The translations under genes were made by a program, and so were the position numbers. Below are positions 21,632 to 33,549 of a DNA stretch of 64,000 nt, one piece after another. The first letter of the stretch is position 1, and every line of letters starts with the position of its first letter. Below the pieces are notes generated by a model. It had not been told where the DNA came from and did no database searches. It was given only the letters and a program-made list of their open reading frames with translations. Source of the DNA: Aralia elata (Eukaryota; Streptophyta; Magnoliopsida; Apiales; Araliaceae); assembly GCA_034770075.1 (NCBI GenBank), contig CM068385.1, forward strand, positions 44,228,721-44,292,720. Reading direction: 5' to 3'.

Positions 21632-23307
21632 TTTTAAATTCTGCATGTGAAATATACAACATTTTAGCATACATTCATTTTATTAATCATCAAAATAAAT
21701 TAGGTCTTTATTTAGATTGGTATCTCCCACTATTTTTATCAAACTATATTACCCTCATTATATAGTTCGGCAAATCTAATTAAAGATTTGCTAGTGAGAA
21801 TTAAGGATCCCATTTCAAATGTATATAGCCTTGTGTGTGGAGAACAAACTATATATAAATAAATAGGTAGACAACTATTGTCAATTACATCACTATGTAA
21901 CTCCTTGTATTTTGCCTCTTAGATTATAATGGTCAAGTGTGTGCACATCCGAACTAAAATAATCTAAGTTAAGTCAAACCTAGCACTTCCATATATGTGA
22001 AGAGAAAAAGACCGCCGTTGTGTGTGCACAACAAAGCAGTAATGTTCAATTCCTTAATAAGCATCAAATGTGATAAAACAACATCTTAAATATTTAATAC
22101 TCGCCTTGTGTGTGCACAACAAACTCATATTAAATATTTAATACTCTATTGCTTTACCATGCTAGAAGGCGACGTTCGATATTCCTAATATCTTTGAACG
22201 CTTAGGACTTAATATGATTTCTTTGAGGGGTTTATTATTATTAGTCTCATCTTGTTTAACGCGCATGCACACACACACACATATATATATATATATAAAA
22301 TATGCGTCATATTATTTAACATACGAAGCATGTTGGATAATATATAATATATACATAGTAAGCATGCACATATAGAATACTATATTCTACCCTGATTGAT
22401 TATGGACTTTTATTCTAATTTGGTTCACTAGAGCCACCAAGTGAACCAAAAGGTCAAACCTATGGTGCAAGAATAAAATTTAAATATAACTATTACATTT
22501 AAACCCGGGCTCCTATACAAACGGGTCTTCAAGCGCTCCTTGCTCCTTTGTCTCTAATTCTTCAAAATTAATTCTAACTAGTCCTATTATAAAAACTATT
22601 TACAATAAATAGAAACCTTGATCAGCAGTCAAGGGGAAGTACATAGGAGGGAGATAGAATTTACATTAAGAAAAATTAGAGAAGACGAGGTATGCAGACC
22701 CCATTTATAAAAAAACCCATACATTCAAGCATCCTCTAAAATAATTCCAATCACACATTGGTCAATAGTCCATAATCAATCCCTATTTATTATCATACAT
22801 ATCTCTATATGTATCAATAAATAACATTCATCTCATGAATAATAAAACTATTCCATATATACATTCATATCAATTAATGGGTAAAAGTTTTGCTAATATT
22901 TAGTTTTGAAACAAAATAAACTCTTTTATTTTAATCAAAAAACCAAATCAAATTAAACTCCTTTAATTTTAGCAATCTGAAATCCTATTCCAGATAAAAT
23001 AAACATCTTTATTTTAAACTTTTATCAATTAAATAAACCATTTATGTTAATTGAGAAAAATAAAAAATTTTCAAACTCTGCATACATGCGCAGTCGCGCT
23101 CCAAATTGAACTAGGAGCGGCGCGGCCGCGCTGCACCCCAGAAACGTTTTCTGGGTTCAAGCGTGGCCGCCCTCCAGAATGAACTGGAAGCGGCGTGGCC
23201 GCGCCGCGACGCTGAATCAGAAAATTTTTTCAGCCCAAAAATCCGATCGTATCGCATATCAATTCATATATGGAATCATCACAATCAATAATTAACACAA
23301 GGATTAG
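21632..23307 (-). other. Copia1 5' leader, non-coding
   Basis: About 1.65 kb between primer site and gag, typical of copia families with long untranslated leaders. It carries the three CCTTGTGTGTGCACAACAAA-type sites (about 21830, 22016, 22104), a CA/TA microsatellite (22267-22299) and, close to the primer site, a GC-palindrome cluster. No ORF with protein features is seen. Confidence 0.8.
23087..23212. repeat. GC-palindrome cluster in copia1 leader
   Basis: Motifs GCGCAGTCGCGCT, GGCGCGGCCGCGCTGC, GCGTGGCCGCCCTCC and GGCGTGGCCGCGCCGCG occur in ~125 bp, separated by A/T-richer spacers such as CCAAATTGAACTAGGAGC. The form closely resembles the array in the unrelated G LTR. A copy lies at 51147-51272. 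Confidence 0.88.
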
Positions 23308-23319
23308 GCTTTGATACCA
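23308..23319 (-). promoter_or_regulatory. Primer-binding site of copia1
   Basis: The minus strand reads TGGTATCAAAGC, complementary to initiator tRNA-Met except for one base (A for G). It begins one base inside the 5' LTR edge at 23321. Confidence 0.88.
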
Positions 23320-23320
23320 A

Positions 23321-24792
23321 TGTTAGGTTTGTATATAACGCAAACATGCAATCAAATTACATAAATAAAGCGGAAGCGTGATAAATCGGATTTTAAAATT
23401 TTCATACAAACCATCACCATGTTCTTTCCTTGTGTTCAATTATCAATTAACGAAAGAGATAGAGATTAAAAAATTATACCTTCGTAGAACCGTGCTTCCT
23501 CGGTTACAAGTTCACCTCCAATTCCTTCGCGTTCTCCTTGAATTTCACCGATGAGATTCCTCCCTTTGATCAACGTTAGCCACCCAAGCGTTTGGCCTCT
23601 ACAGGTGATCCACCAAGGAAGAATAGTTATTCAAGAAGATGGGTATTGGCAAAACCCTAGTTTCTATCTCTATAGAAATTGCAAGAACTCTCCACAATCT
23701 AATGTAAGAGTGTGTAACCCTAATCTATGATAAGACTCCTCTTATTTATAGATGTAAGAATAACTCTTCCCTAAACTATTTAGGATTAGGGTTTCTATTA
23801 TAATTAAACTCCTTTAATTAATTATGCTCCTAATCCAATTAGAAATTCATGGGAGAGTACTTCTATTAATTAATTCCCAATCCCTATTAGGAATTAAATA
23901 ATATTAATAGTAATAATAATAATAAGACTCCTCTTATTAATTTATATTTAATATTTCCAAAATATTAAATAATAAATATTAAGTTATTTAATTTATTCTA
24001 TCTCCATAGACTAAATTAAATACACTTAACTTATTATTACAATTATGCTATTTACTTCTTAAATAAATATTTTTCTTTTACGGTGTGACCCTTTAGGTTC
24101 TCCATATTAAACCGGTTGTGAATAAATCAATTAGAACAATTCTAATTATATTTAAATAAATAAATTAAACTATTTAATTTATTTAAATAAATAATATTTA
24201 TTTTACAATAAGGGTAAACCCCCTTAGCGATCAACGACTTTCTAGATAATATAGATTTCAACATTAATCACAAAAGAACCTTTCAGTGAATAGTTACCGT
24301 ACAATTCAATCCTTCTACCATACAATGTCCCAATTAAATATAAGACATGGATTTACTGTCAAGTCTTATTTTATTTAATTATATGTATTTTGATTCCCAA
24401 ATGCACAACTCTAAATAATACAAATTAGAAACTCCTTTCTAATTTCATTCTGCTTTGACCAAGGACTACTGAGTTGTCATTTATCGAATCACATAGGACA
24501 TTCACATCTTTTACTAGACGTGGTAGATTCTTTGTTGATCATTCACCTATCTCCATGCACAACTTATTATACACAATCATACCCTTTGATATACCCCAAA
24601 GGTCTTAAGGGAACATGTCAAAGTATAACTCATCATACACAAGATACTATGATGATCTCAAGTCTAAGGATCACTTGTACTACTATCAATAGAGGAATTC
24701 TTTTTGACAGGCGAGTAAAACTCCATTAGGTATCCCTTAGCGAGCCGCGTTCAGTGTACTTATTCTCCAATAAGTACCTACATACTTGTTTT
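23321..24792 (-). repeat. Copia1 5' LTR, main part
   Basis: Starts TGTTAGGTTTG like the 3' LTR and stops at GTTTT (24788-24792), where G begins. The remaining 354 bp of this LTR continue at 39520. A TATA box, CTATAAATA on the minus strand, is at 23743-23751. Confidence 0.92.
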
Positions 24793-27637
24793 TGTAACAC
24801 CCCCAAATCCGGGTACTTCAATCCCACAGATTTGGTGTTCACTAATCCATACATTCAAGACCGACTACCCATGATAAAAGATAATATAATTAAACTGAAT
24901 AAAACATCTTCCCATAACAGAGGTTACAACTTAAAACTTTTAAGTAAGTAATTCCTAGGTTATCTAACCTTTATTACATCATCACGGAATTAAAACATAA
25001 AATTAAATAAGTCTTATTACAAAAACTCCATAACATATAGCAGTTCGCGAGCTATTTCTGCATTTTGCCTTTGCCTTTACTCGTGGACGGCTCATCTAAC
25101 TTCTCAGTCTTTGCTGCAATGTTTTATGCAAGAGTTAGCAAACAATTGCCCACAAGTATAATAGCAATAACAGTTAAACGATTAACGGAGTAGAATTTAA
25201 CTGAGGACAAGCAGTTTTTCTGAAATCAATCAACAATAATCAAAGGTCTGAAAACTCAACAAATAGCTTGGCTCAAGAGTTGAATATAGATTTCAAAATC
25301 AAAAGTATATCTGAGTGTCATAAGACCTCGAACTATGTCCTAGGTTAGCAAGTATCTCTACTGTAACCTTTAACAGTCTTATAGACTATGGACCATCCAT
25401 CTCGTACTCCGGGAGATCAGCCCTTTGTACAATGTATTGTGCACAAACATTTTAACGCTATTGCGTAATATAATCCCCTATATTAGGGTTGTTCATCTCA
25501 GTTTTACAATCAGAGTCCGTGCCGAATAAAGTTTGGTTTGGAATAGCTTCAACAGAAATTCTGGATTTTAGAAAGATCATCAACTATGGACTAGCTGAAT
25601 CAAAAGGGTTCATAAGCCATATAACAGTCTGTTTACAATAATAATACAATCTTTGTAAAAATAGAACTACAATAACAGTAGAATTCAAAGATTACAAATG
25701 AATATATTGGAGTAACGCATTTGAAGGTCTAGAGTACTCAATCAACTTATGATCGTTGAGTAATATGAGAAACGTTGCTTGAATAATAATAATAACCAAG
25801 GTTAGAGAACTTGCTCAATGAAATGTAGGGTTTAGAAACTTGCTTAATGAAGGTAAAGTTTTAAGGAACTTGCCTCGAGCGTAATCTACACAATCTCAAT
25901 TTATGTTCACCAAACGTCCTACATTCCATTAGGATCACAATGTAAGTTAGTTCATTACAACAATGACTACAAGATACCAACTTAAATTCATGATCCGAAC
26001 TCTCTAACTAACCACATAACAGAAATCAGAAATCTATGCCATCACATAACATAAGACATAGCATATAATTAACATCTCCAATTCTTACGGATATCGAGTT
26101 ACAAATCTTTATAACTTATTGATTCATAGCTTATAATCATCAAATGAATAACTTCATTATGTTATTAAGTTTTACGATTCTCCACATACATTAAAATAAG
26201 CTAACTTATCACCATCCAAGCTATGCATGTAAAAACTCATCACTGGGTCTGTTCTGATACCGGCGCGGCCGCGCCACTTTTACTCTTGAAACCAGCGCGG
26301 TCGCGCTGCACACATATAGGGACTGATCTGCTGCTGGCGCGGCCGCGCTACTTTTGCACTGGAAACCAGCGCGGCCGCGCTGCGTCGCAGACTCAGTTGC
26401 TGCAGCGCGAATAGGCTCTATTTCATCCCAAATTGCATACTAACTCATCTAAAGTCTAATTTCATCGATTTTTGACTCAACAAATTCGTTAAACACAGCA
26501 GCAAACATCCACAGAATGATTTTAACACTTTCAAAATTTTTTCACAAACCCATTTAAAGATTTAAAACCAATGTTCATGCTTTAAATTTCACATTTCAAC
26601 ATATTTAGTGAAATCGAATATCACGAATTCGTTTCTAAATCATTTTGATTCATTCTTTTTGCAACGTTTCCGTTTCTCAGAATACTATAACTATCACCCA
26701 TAAATTTCAGATTTTAAGCATGCAAGGACCATCAATTTCAACTCTTAAATAAACCATATAAACACAGTGAACCAAAAAGTCATGTTCTTCCTATTTCATG
26801 CAATAACACGGATTTTTAATTACTGAAAACCACACAGAGATACTACAAAACAAAGTATATGCACTTTTCAACACACATAATCAACATACCAATAACTCTA
26901 AACAATTTAGTTCCTCAAATTTTGTCACAGTGAAGCAATTCTAAAGAAAACATGAACTAAGAACTTAGGAATTTGTTTATTACCTTCAATTCTCTTTCGA
27001 ATTTAGAGCAAGGTGGTTTGATTTTCTTCTTCTTCCTTTTGATTCTCTCAAGCTTACTCTCACTTTCACATAATTTCTCTCACTTTTTTCCTCTCTACAA
27101 AACTCTGCTCTTTGTTTTTCTTTCTTTTCTAAGCTTAACAAATAAACTAATACCATGTATTTAAATTTAACGTAAAACCCACTTAAGGCCTTGACAGTTA
27201 CCAAAATCATCAGTTAACAAATTCAAAAGGTCATAAGGCCTTGTTTGGCAAAACTAGATTAATCCTCTTTTTATTTATTTTAATAATCCTTTTATAATAA
27301 GGTTCAATTGTCACACATACTTTTAATTAAACTTACTAATAAATAAATTCAATTAAATCTTACTAATTAAATCTATAATTTCTATTTGACCAATAACAAC
27401 ACTACCAAATAAATTATCTTATTCAAATAAATCATTTAATCATCTAATTTAATTATTAAATTAAATTAAAATAATCGCCTCAAATCCCATTCAAATAACA
27501 TTTACATAATTACACTTATCATGAATTATTCTACAATAACTTTATAAATTATTTATTTTACTCAATAAATAAATTAACAAAATATTTATATAACTCAATA
27601 AATATTTTGTTTATTCACAAAAATCACATTCGTTACA
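24793..27637 (-). repeat. 3' LTR of G
   Basis: TGTAACACCC at the left and CGTTACA at the right, 2845 bp, without the solo LTR. It differs from the 5' LTRs by scattered substitutions and a 19-bp gap (about 25968), but shares its variants (CAATCCCACAG, CAAGACCGAC) with the LTR fragment at 52856. It therefore supplies the empty site for the solo LTR (25700-25715). Confidence 0.94.
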
Positions 27638-27650
27638 TCCTTCCCTCCTT
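27638..27650 (-). promoter_or_regulatory. Polypurine tract of G
   Basis: Minus strand AAGGAGGGAAGGA directly abuts the 3' LTR. A second similar block (about 27704-27741) repeats the neighbouring sequence, including the GATTCTG...AGAATC inverted repeat. Confidence 0.85.
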
Positions 27651-27747
27651 AAAAGGATTCTGTCCCCAGAATCACAACGCAATTAATTCGACCGTTACAT
27701 TCACCCCTCCTTACAAGGATTCTGTCCCAAGAATCGCGATACATGGA

Positions 27748-30700
27748 TTAAACAAATAATTGGGGATAGTTTTGCATTATTTTCTCTTCGAGTTCCCACG
27801 TAGCTTCTTCAGCGTTGTGGTTCCTCCAGATTACCTTAACAGAAAGTATTACTTTATTTATGAGAATCTGCTCTTTCCTGTCCACTATCTGCACAGGTAC
27901 CTCTTCATAGGATAAATCTTTCTCAAATTGTATTGGTTCATATTCTATTACATGTCTATAATCTGGCTTATACGGTCGTAACACCGATATATGGAAGACA
28001 TTGTGAATGTGGTCTAACTCGGGAGGTAAAGCTACCTCGTAGGCTACCTCACCTACTCGTTTCAACAACTCGAAGGGTCCAATAAATCGCGGACTCAACT
28101 TACCCTTTTTACCAAATCTGATCTTTCCCTTCCAGGGAGATACTTTGAGAAACATAAAACTCCCGACGTCGAATTCTCTATTATGTCGGTGCTTATCTGC
28201 ATATTTCTTTTGTCTGTCTTGAGCAGCTAACAATCTGGCTCTTATCACCTTGACGACCTCAGCAGTTTGTTGTACTAGTTCAGGTCCCAATAGTTGACGT
28301 TCACCAACTTCATCTCAACATAACGGAGTTCTGCACTTTCTTCCGTACAACGCTTCACAAGGCGGCATTCCAATGCTTGCGTGATAGCTATTATTATAGG
28401 CAAACTCGACCAGTGGAAAATGATCATCCCAGTTTCCTTTAAAGTCCATTACACAAGCTCGCAACATATCTTCCAAGGTCTGAATTGTTCTCTCACTTTG
28501 GCCATCGGTTTGAGGATGGTACGCTGTACTCATTTTCAACTGCATCCCCATACAAGCTTGCAGACTCCTCAAAATTTTGATGTGAAACGTGGATCTCTGT
28601 CCGATACAATTGAAACTGGAACACCGTGCCTTGAAATAATCTCCTTGACGTATAATTTGGCCAGCTGATCTAGGGTGAATCTGATTTTGATCGGCAAGAA
28701 ATGTGCTGATTTTGTCAATCGGTCCACTATAACCCATACTGCGTCATAACCCTTCTGAGTAGTTGGAAGCCCTACCACGAAGTCCATTGTGATATGTTCC
28801 CACTTCCATTCTGGTATCTCCAAGGGTTGTAGCAAACCACTTAGTCTTTGATGTTCTGTTTTGACTTTCTAACAAGTTAAGCACTTCACAACACACTCAG
28901 CAACTTCCCTTTTCATGTTTGGACACCAAAAATATTGTCGAAGATCCTGGTACATTTCTGTACTTCCCGGGTGAATCAAAAATCTTGAACTATGAGCTTC
29001 GTTCAAAATCTCCTCTCTGATCTTCAGCACTGACGGAACTCAGATTCTACCTTCAAATCTCAGCAACCCTTCGGTATCAATTTTATATTTAAGTTCCTCA
29101 CCCTCAAGCACTCTTTTTTGTATCTTAACACACTCCTCATCCTGGAGTTGCGCTTCCTTCACTTTGTCCACCAGAGTTGGGTGGGTTTCCATCTGAAACA
29201 ATTTTTCATTCGGCTTTGCCAGACACTTCACCTCTCCAACTTTGCCATTTCCGTTATGAGTTTCTCTTGAGCAGTTAACAAAAATAACTTCTCCCAACCC
29301 TTCCTACTCAAAGCGTCGACAACCATGTTAGCTTTTCTTGGATGGTACAGAATTTCACAATCATAATCTTTGATCAATTCTATCCATCGCCTATGACGCA
29401 TATTTAAATCCTTTTGTGTAAAAATATATTTCAGACTTTTATGGTCTGTATATATTTCGCACTTCTCTCCGTAAAGATAGTGCCTCCAAATTTTTAAAGC
29501 AAACACCACGGCTGCCAACTCCATATCATGGGTCGGATACCCTTTTTCATAGTCTTTTAATTGGCGCGATGCATACGCGATAACCTTACCGTTCTGCATA
29601 AGTACACAACCAAGTCCTTTATGCGATGCGTCGCTATACACCACAAAATTTCCTGTATCATCTGGCAAAGATAACATAGGTGCCGTACTTAGTCTCTTCT
29701 TTAGTTCTTGGAAACTCTCTTCACACTTCTCCGTCCAAACGAACTTCACTGACTTTCTCGTCAAATTTGTTAATGGAGTGGCGATTCTAGAGAAGTCCTG
29801 AATAAAACGCCTATAATAACCTGCCAATCCCAAGAAACTCCTCACTTCTGACGGTGTCTTTGGCTGATCCCAGTTCACCACAGCTTCAACCTTTGATGGA
29901 TCCACCGATATCCCGTCCTTATCAATCACATGCCCAAGAAATTGCACACGCTCCAACCAAAATTCGCACTTTGAAAATTTTGCATACAATTTCTCTTTCC
30001 TTAACGTTTCCAATGTCACCCTCAAATGCTCCACGTGTTCTTCCTGAGTTTTGGAATATACCAGAATGTCGTCTATGAACACCACTACAAATTTATCCAA
30101 AAATGGTTTGAACACTCTATTCATTAGATCCATGAATGCTGCAGGCGCATTCGTTAAACCAAATAACATTACAAGAAACTCGTAATGACCATACCGAGTT
30201 CTAAATGCCGTCTTCGGTACATCTTCCTTTCTCACTTTTAACTGATGGTACCCACTTCGCAGATCTATCTTTGAAAAATATCTCGCTCCCTTCAATTGGT
30301 CAAACAAGTCATCGATCATTGGCAACGGATACTTGTTTTTAATCGTGACCTTGTTCAACTCCCTATAATCAATGCAAAGACGCATTGATCTATCCTTCTT
30401 CTTGACGAATAACACCGGCGCTGCCCACGGCGAAACGCTCGGTTGGATATACTTCTTATCGGGCAACTCTTGTAATTGCACCATCAACTCATTCATTTCT
30501 ACCGGAGCCATTCGGTATGGGGCTTTTGATATAGGGGCTGTACCCGGTGCTAAATTAATCACAAATTCAATTTCCCTATCTGGCGGTAATCCCGGTAAAT
30601 CATCAGGGAACACGTCCGCAAAATCCCTGACTACCGGTATCTCCTCCAGCTTTGCACCCACCTTTTGAGTATCAACTATGTAGGCTAGATATCCTACACA

Positions 30701-31179
30701 TCCTTGTCTCAACATTTTTCTGCCCTGCATCATCGTCAGATAACTCATTTGCCTAGGCGACTTGCTGCCATAAAACACTACCTTCGACGGAGTCATAAGG
30801 TTCACACACTTCTTTTGACAGTCAATAACTGCCCCATGGTTGAACAACCAATCCATTCCCAAAATAACGTCAAACTCCCCAAGATGATTTGGGATTAAGT
30901 TTACCGTCATCACATGACCCTTAATATCTATCTGACAGTTCTTGTGGACAAACTTAGCAGGAATCACCTCCCTATTCGCAATTTCTATATTCATAGGTAA
31001 TCTAACTCTTTCTGAGGTAACTCTAATTTCTTAGTAAAATCATCGGATATAAATGAACAAGTAGCACCTGAGTCAAACAATACATAAGCATTTACACTAT
31101 TAACTGAAATAATACCTAACACCACATCCTTTGACTGCACAGCATCTAGCACTGTCATGTTAAATGTTCGGGCGGTAGG
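27748..31179 (-). pseudogene. pol: G pol with C-terminal chromodomain, nearly intact RT
   Basis: Protease DSGA at 31064-31074; a 588-codon open stretch (29228-30994) with RT (FIDD at about 30069-30080) and RNase H (YSDASHKGLG, TDHKSLKYIF); integrase zinc finger (29010-28860) and core (MDFVVG, VSDRD, DGQSE); then 27748-28290 with the integrase C-terminus (SPRFIGPFELL) and a chromodomain-like end (VKVIWRNHNAEEATWELE). The chromodomain is known in this lineage to steer insertion to marked chromatin. Breaks: frameshifts before MNIEIAN (~30996), near 29260 and near 28590; stops near 29040, 28870 and 28315 (the last likely TGG to TGA). Confidence 0.93.
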
Positions 31180-32238
31180 TCAGTTGGACGGCGTCGGTCC
31201 AGTGATAGTCAGGTTGCCACCACTACTGTTTCCCTTTCCTCCACTTGCCCCTCCTGAAGCTTTCTTAGGGCAATCTCGAGCAAAGTAATCTTTTGATCCA
31301 CAAGTAAAACATGCACCCTTCTTCGGACTAGGACAATTTGCTGCGATGTGGCCCTCTTGTCCACAATTATAGCATACCTGCTTCCCCTTCATACACACAC
31401 CCGCATGACTCTTTCCGCAGTTACCACACACTTCAAACTTCTTCTTCTGATTCCCTTGCTGACTCCCAGCAGAAACACCATCAATCCACTTCCTCTTTTG
31501 ATTGTTGCCACCATGGCTACCACTTGCTTTATTCTCATGTTCATTCTTCTTCTTCTTTTGCTCCTGATTATACTTGGTCAAAGCATCACTTCCACCTTTA
31601 GCAATAATTGCCTTTTCTAACACAGCTGCGAACGAATTCAGTTGGAACATCGAAACTCGGCTATAAAGCCAGGGCTTCAGTCCCTGCTCGAACCTTCTAG
31701 CTTTTTCTCTCATCGGTATTAACTTGATATGACGTAAACCTCGCCAACTCGTTAAATCTTGCAGCATACTCAGGCACCGTCATGGTACCTTACTTCAACT
31801 CTAGAAATTGCACTTACATCTGATTCTGTGCGCTTGCCAGAAAATAAGTCTCGAAAAACATCTCTTTAAATCATTCCCACGGAATTATCCCTTGACCACC
31901 TCGAGTTTTGTTTGCTTGCCACCAGTAACTTGCTTCCGATTTGAGCATAAATGTTGCAAATGTAGTCTTTTGATCCTCGTTGACCCTAGCGACATCAAAT
32001 ACCTTCTCCATCTCCATACCCAAGTTTGCGCTTCAATCGGATTCATAGACCCTTAAAATTCTGGGGGTCCAACAGCTTTGAAGTCTTTGAAAGTCGTGGC
32101 CTGAGCTTGGGGTTGGTTCGCAAATGCTCCCGTTAACAAGTTTACCAGCTGCTGCATTGGATTAGCGTTGATTTCATCGTTGTTGTTTGTGGATCCCTCA
32201 GGGGTTTGTAGACATGTTTGTCTCCTTCTTGGCGGCAT
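31180..32238 (-). pseudogene. gag: G gag, middle unit
   Basis: Same architecture as 3186-4243: MPPRRRQT start, stop after PPEF, frameshifted centre, zinc knuckles near the end, in-frame TGA at 31180-31182. This copy has an extra T in the run near 31700 that further breaks the frame open in the left unit. Confidence 0.9.
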
Positions 32239-32529
32239 CTTACTGTTAAGAATTCGCGTTATTAGATTATTGTTCCATTACTTAAACATTTAAGTCTTAA
32301 CGTAAACACTTATAAACAACACTTAGCACATAACACATCTGATAAACTTTCGGATTTATTCACTTAATGCTTCAAAAACATAACATAGATAACATCATAG
32401 TTATTTACATCATCTATCCTGAAATCATAAAATTCCAGAATTACATCATCATTCTATCCCATTATACAAAACTGGGATTAACAATCTATTAACTCCATAG
32501 ATTACCATGCTAGCACTCATAATCATAAT

Positions 32530-33302
32530 CTATGATGACATTCCACGGCGCACAGCTTCCTCACGTTCTTGCTCCATAATACGAGTCACCATCCTTCGAT
32601 CCATCATAAACCGGGGTTGATCATCGAACTGTACTGGATGACGATGAACTCGATCCTGAGCACTATCGATTATTGTGTGAAAAATATACTCCATCTCATC
32701 AATCTTGGCCTTTTTTGACCGCACCTCACATTCAACACGATTCTGCGCGATTAGCCTCCCTCAACCAGGCGTCTTCAGCTCTCGCCTGCTTAGCTGTCTC
32801 TTCTTTCAATTCATCTCGTACAATTTCATTCCTAGCCAATAACTGACCTCGTCTGTACTCAGATTGAGCTAGTCTCTGCTCGACTTCTGCAAGACGTGAT
32901 GAAAGATCTTGAATCGCGACATCCTTCTGCTCTAGAGCGACTTGACATTCCACAACCTGATCTTCTAACTCCTTCTTTTGGCTCTCCATATGAACCAGTT
33001 TCCACTCCACGTCCCCAAGACGTATATTAAGCTCCGCTATCTCACCATTTTTCTGCTCCAGAACAGTCTGTCGCTCAGCCAGTTGCCCCTCTAACTCCTC
33101 CACTCTATCATGCAACTCTATGGTGCGATCATACACATGCTCATACATCTAAACACCTAAAGAAGATAGTGGTATCTCCTCAGGCTCATACTCAGGGCCT
33201 ACAACTGTGAGCAATGGGGATGGCTCCCTCTGCACTAGGGACTACGTGAATATCTCCGAGCTCCTCCTCCCTAGCCTGGCTGGATCCTCCTATATCAGTC
33301 AT
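32530..33302 (-). pseudogene. Coiled-coil leader ORF, middle unit
   Basis: Second copy of the ORF at 4534-5305. An extra T near 32742 splits the coiled-coil frame into 32732-33148 and 32530-32724. The upstream ATG (33302), the frameshift and the TAG before the internal ATG are shared with the left copy. Confidence 0.7.
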
Positions 33303-33534
33303 CCTGCTACCAAAATTTTAAGTTTTGATTACTACTCAATACTACTCGCGAGCACATAAGTTTGTTATTAAGTAAGCACATAACACATAATCATTTTATT
33401 GTCTTTTATGAATTTTTGTAATTTCCGTAATCCATTCCTTAGAAGTCGATAAGAGTTTTAACACCACTGTGTTCTCTATCTTCTAAAAGGCTACTACCCT
33501 AAGGTTTTCCCCACCTAAAGGTTCATAACCTACA

Positions 33535-33546
33535 GCTCTGATACCA
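33535..33546 (-). promoter_or_regulatory. Primer-binding site of G, middle unit
   Basis: TGGTATCAGAGC on the minus strand, 3 bases from the LTR edge at 33550; complementary to initiator tRNA-Met. Confidence 0.93.
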
Positions 33547-33549
33547 ACC

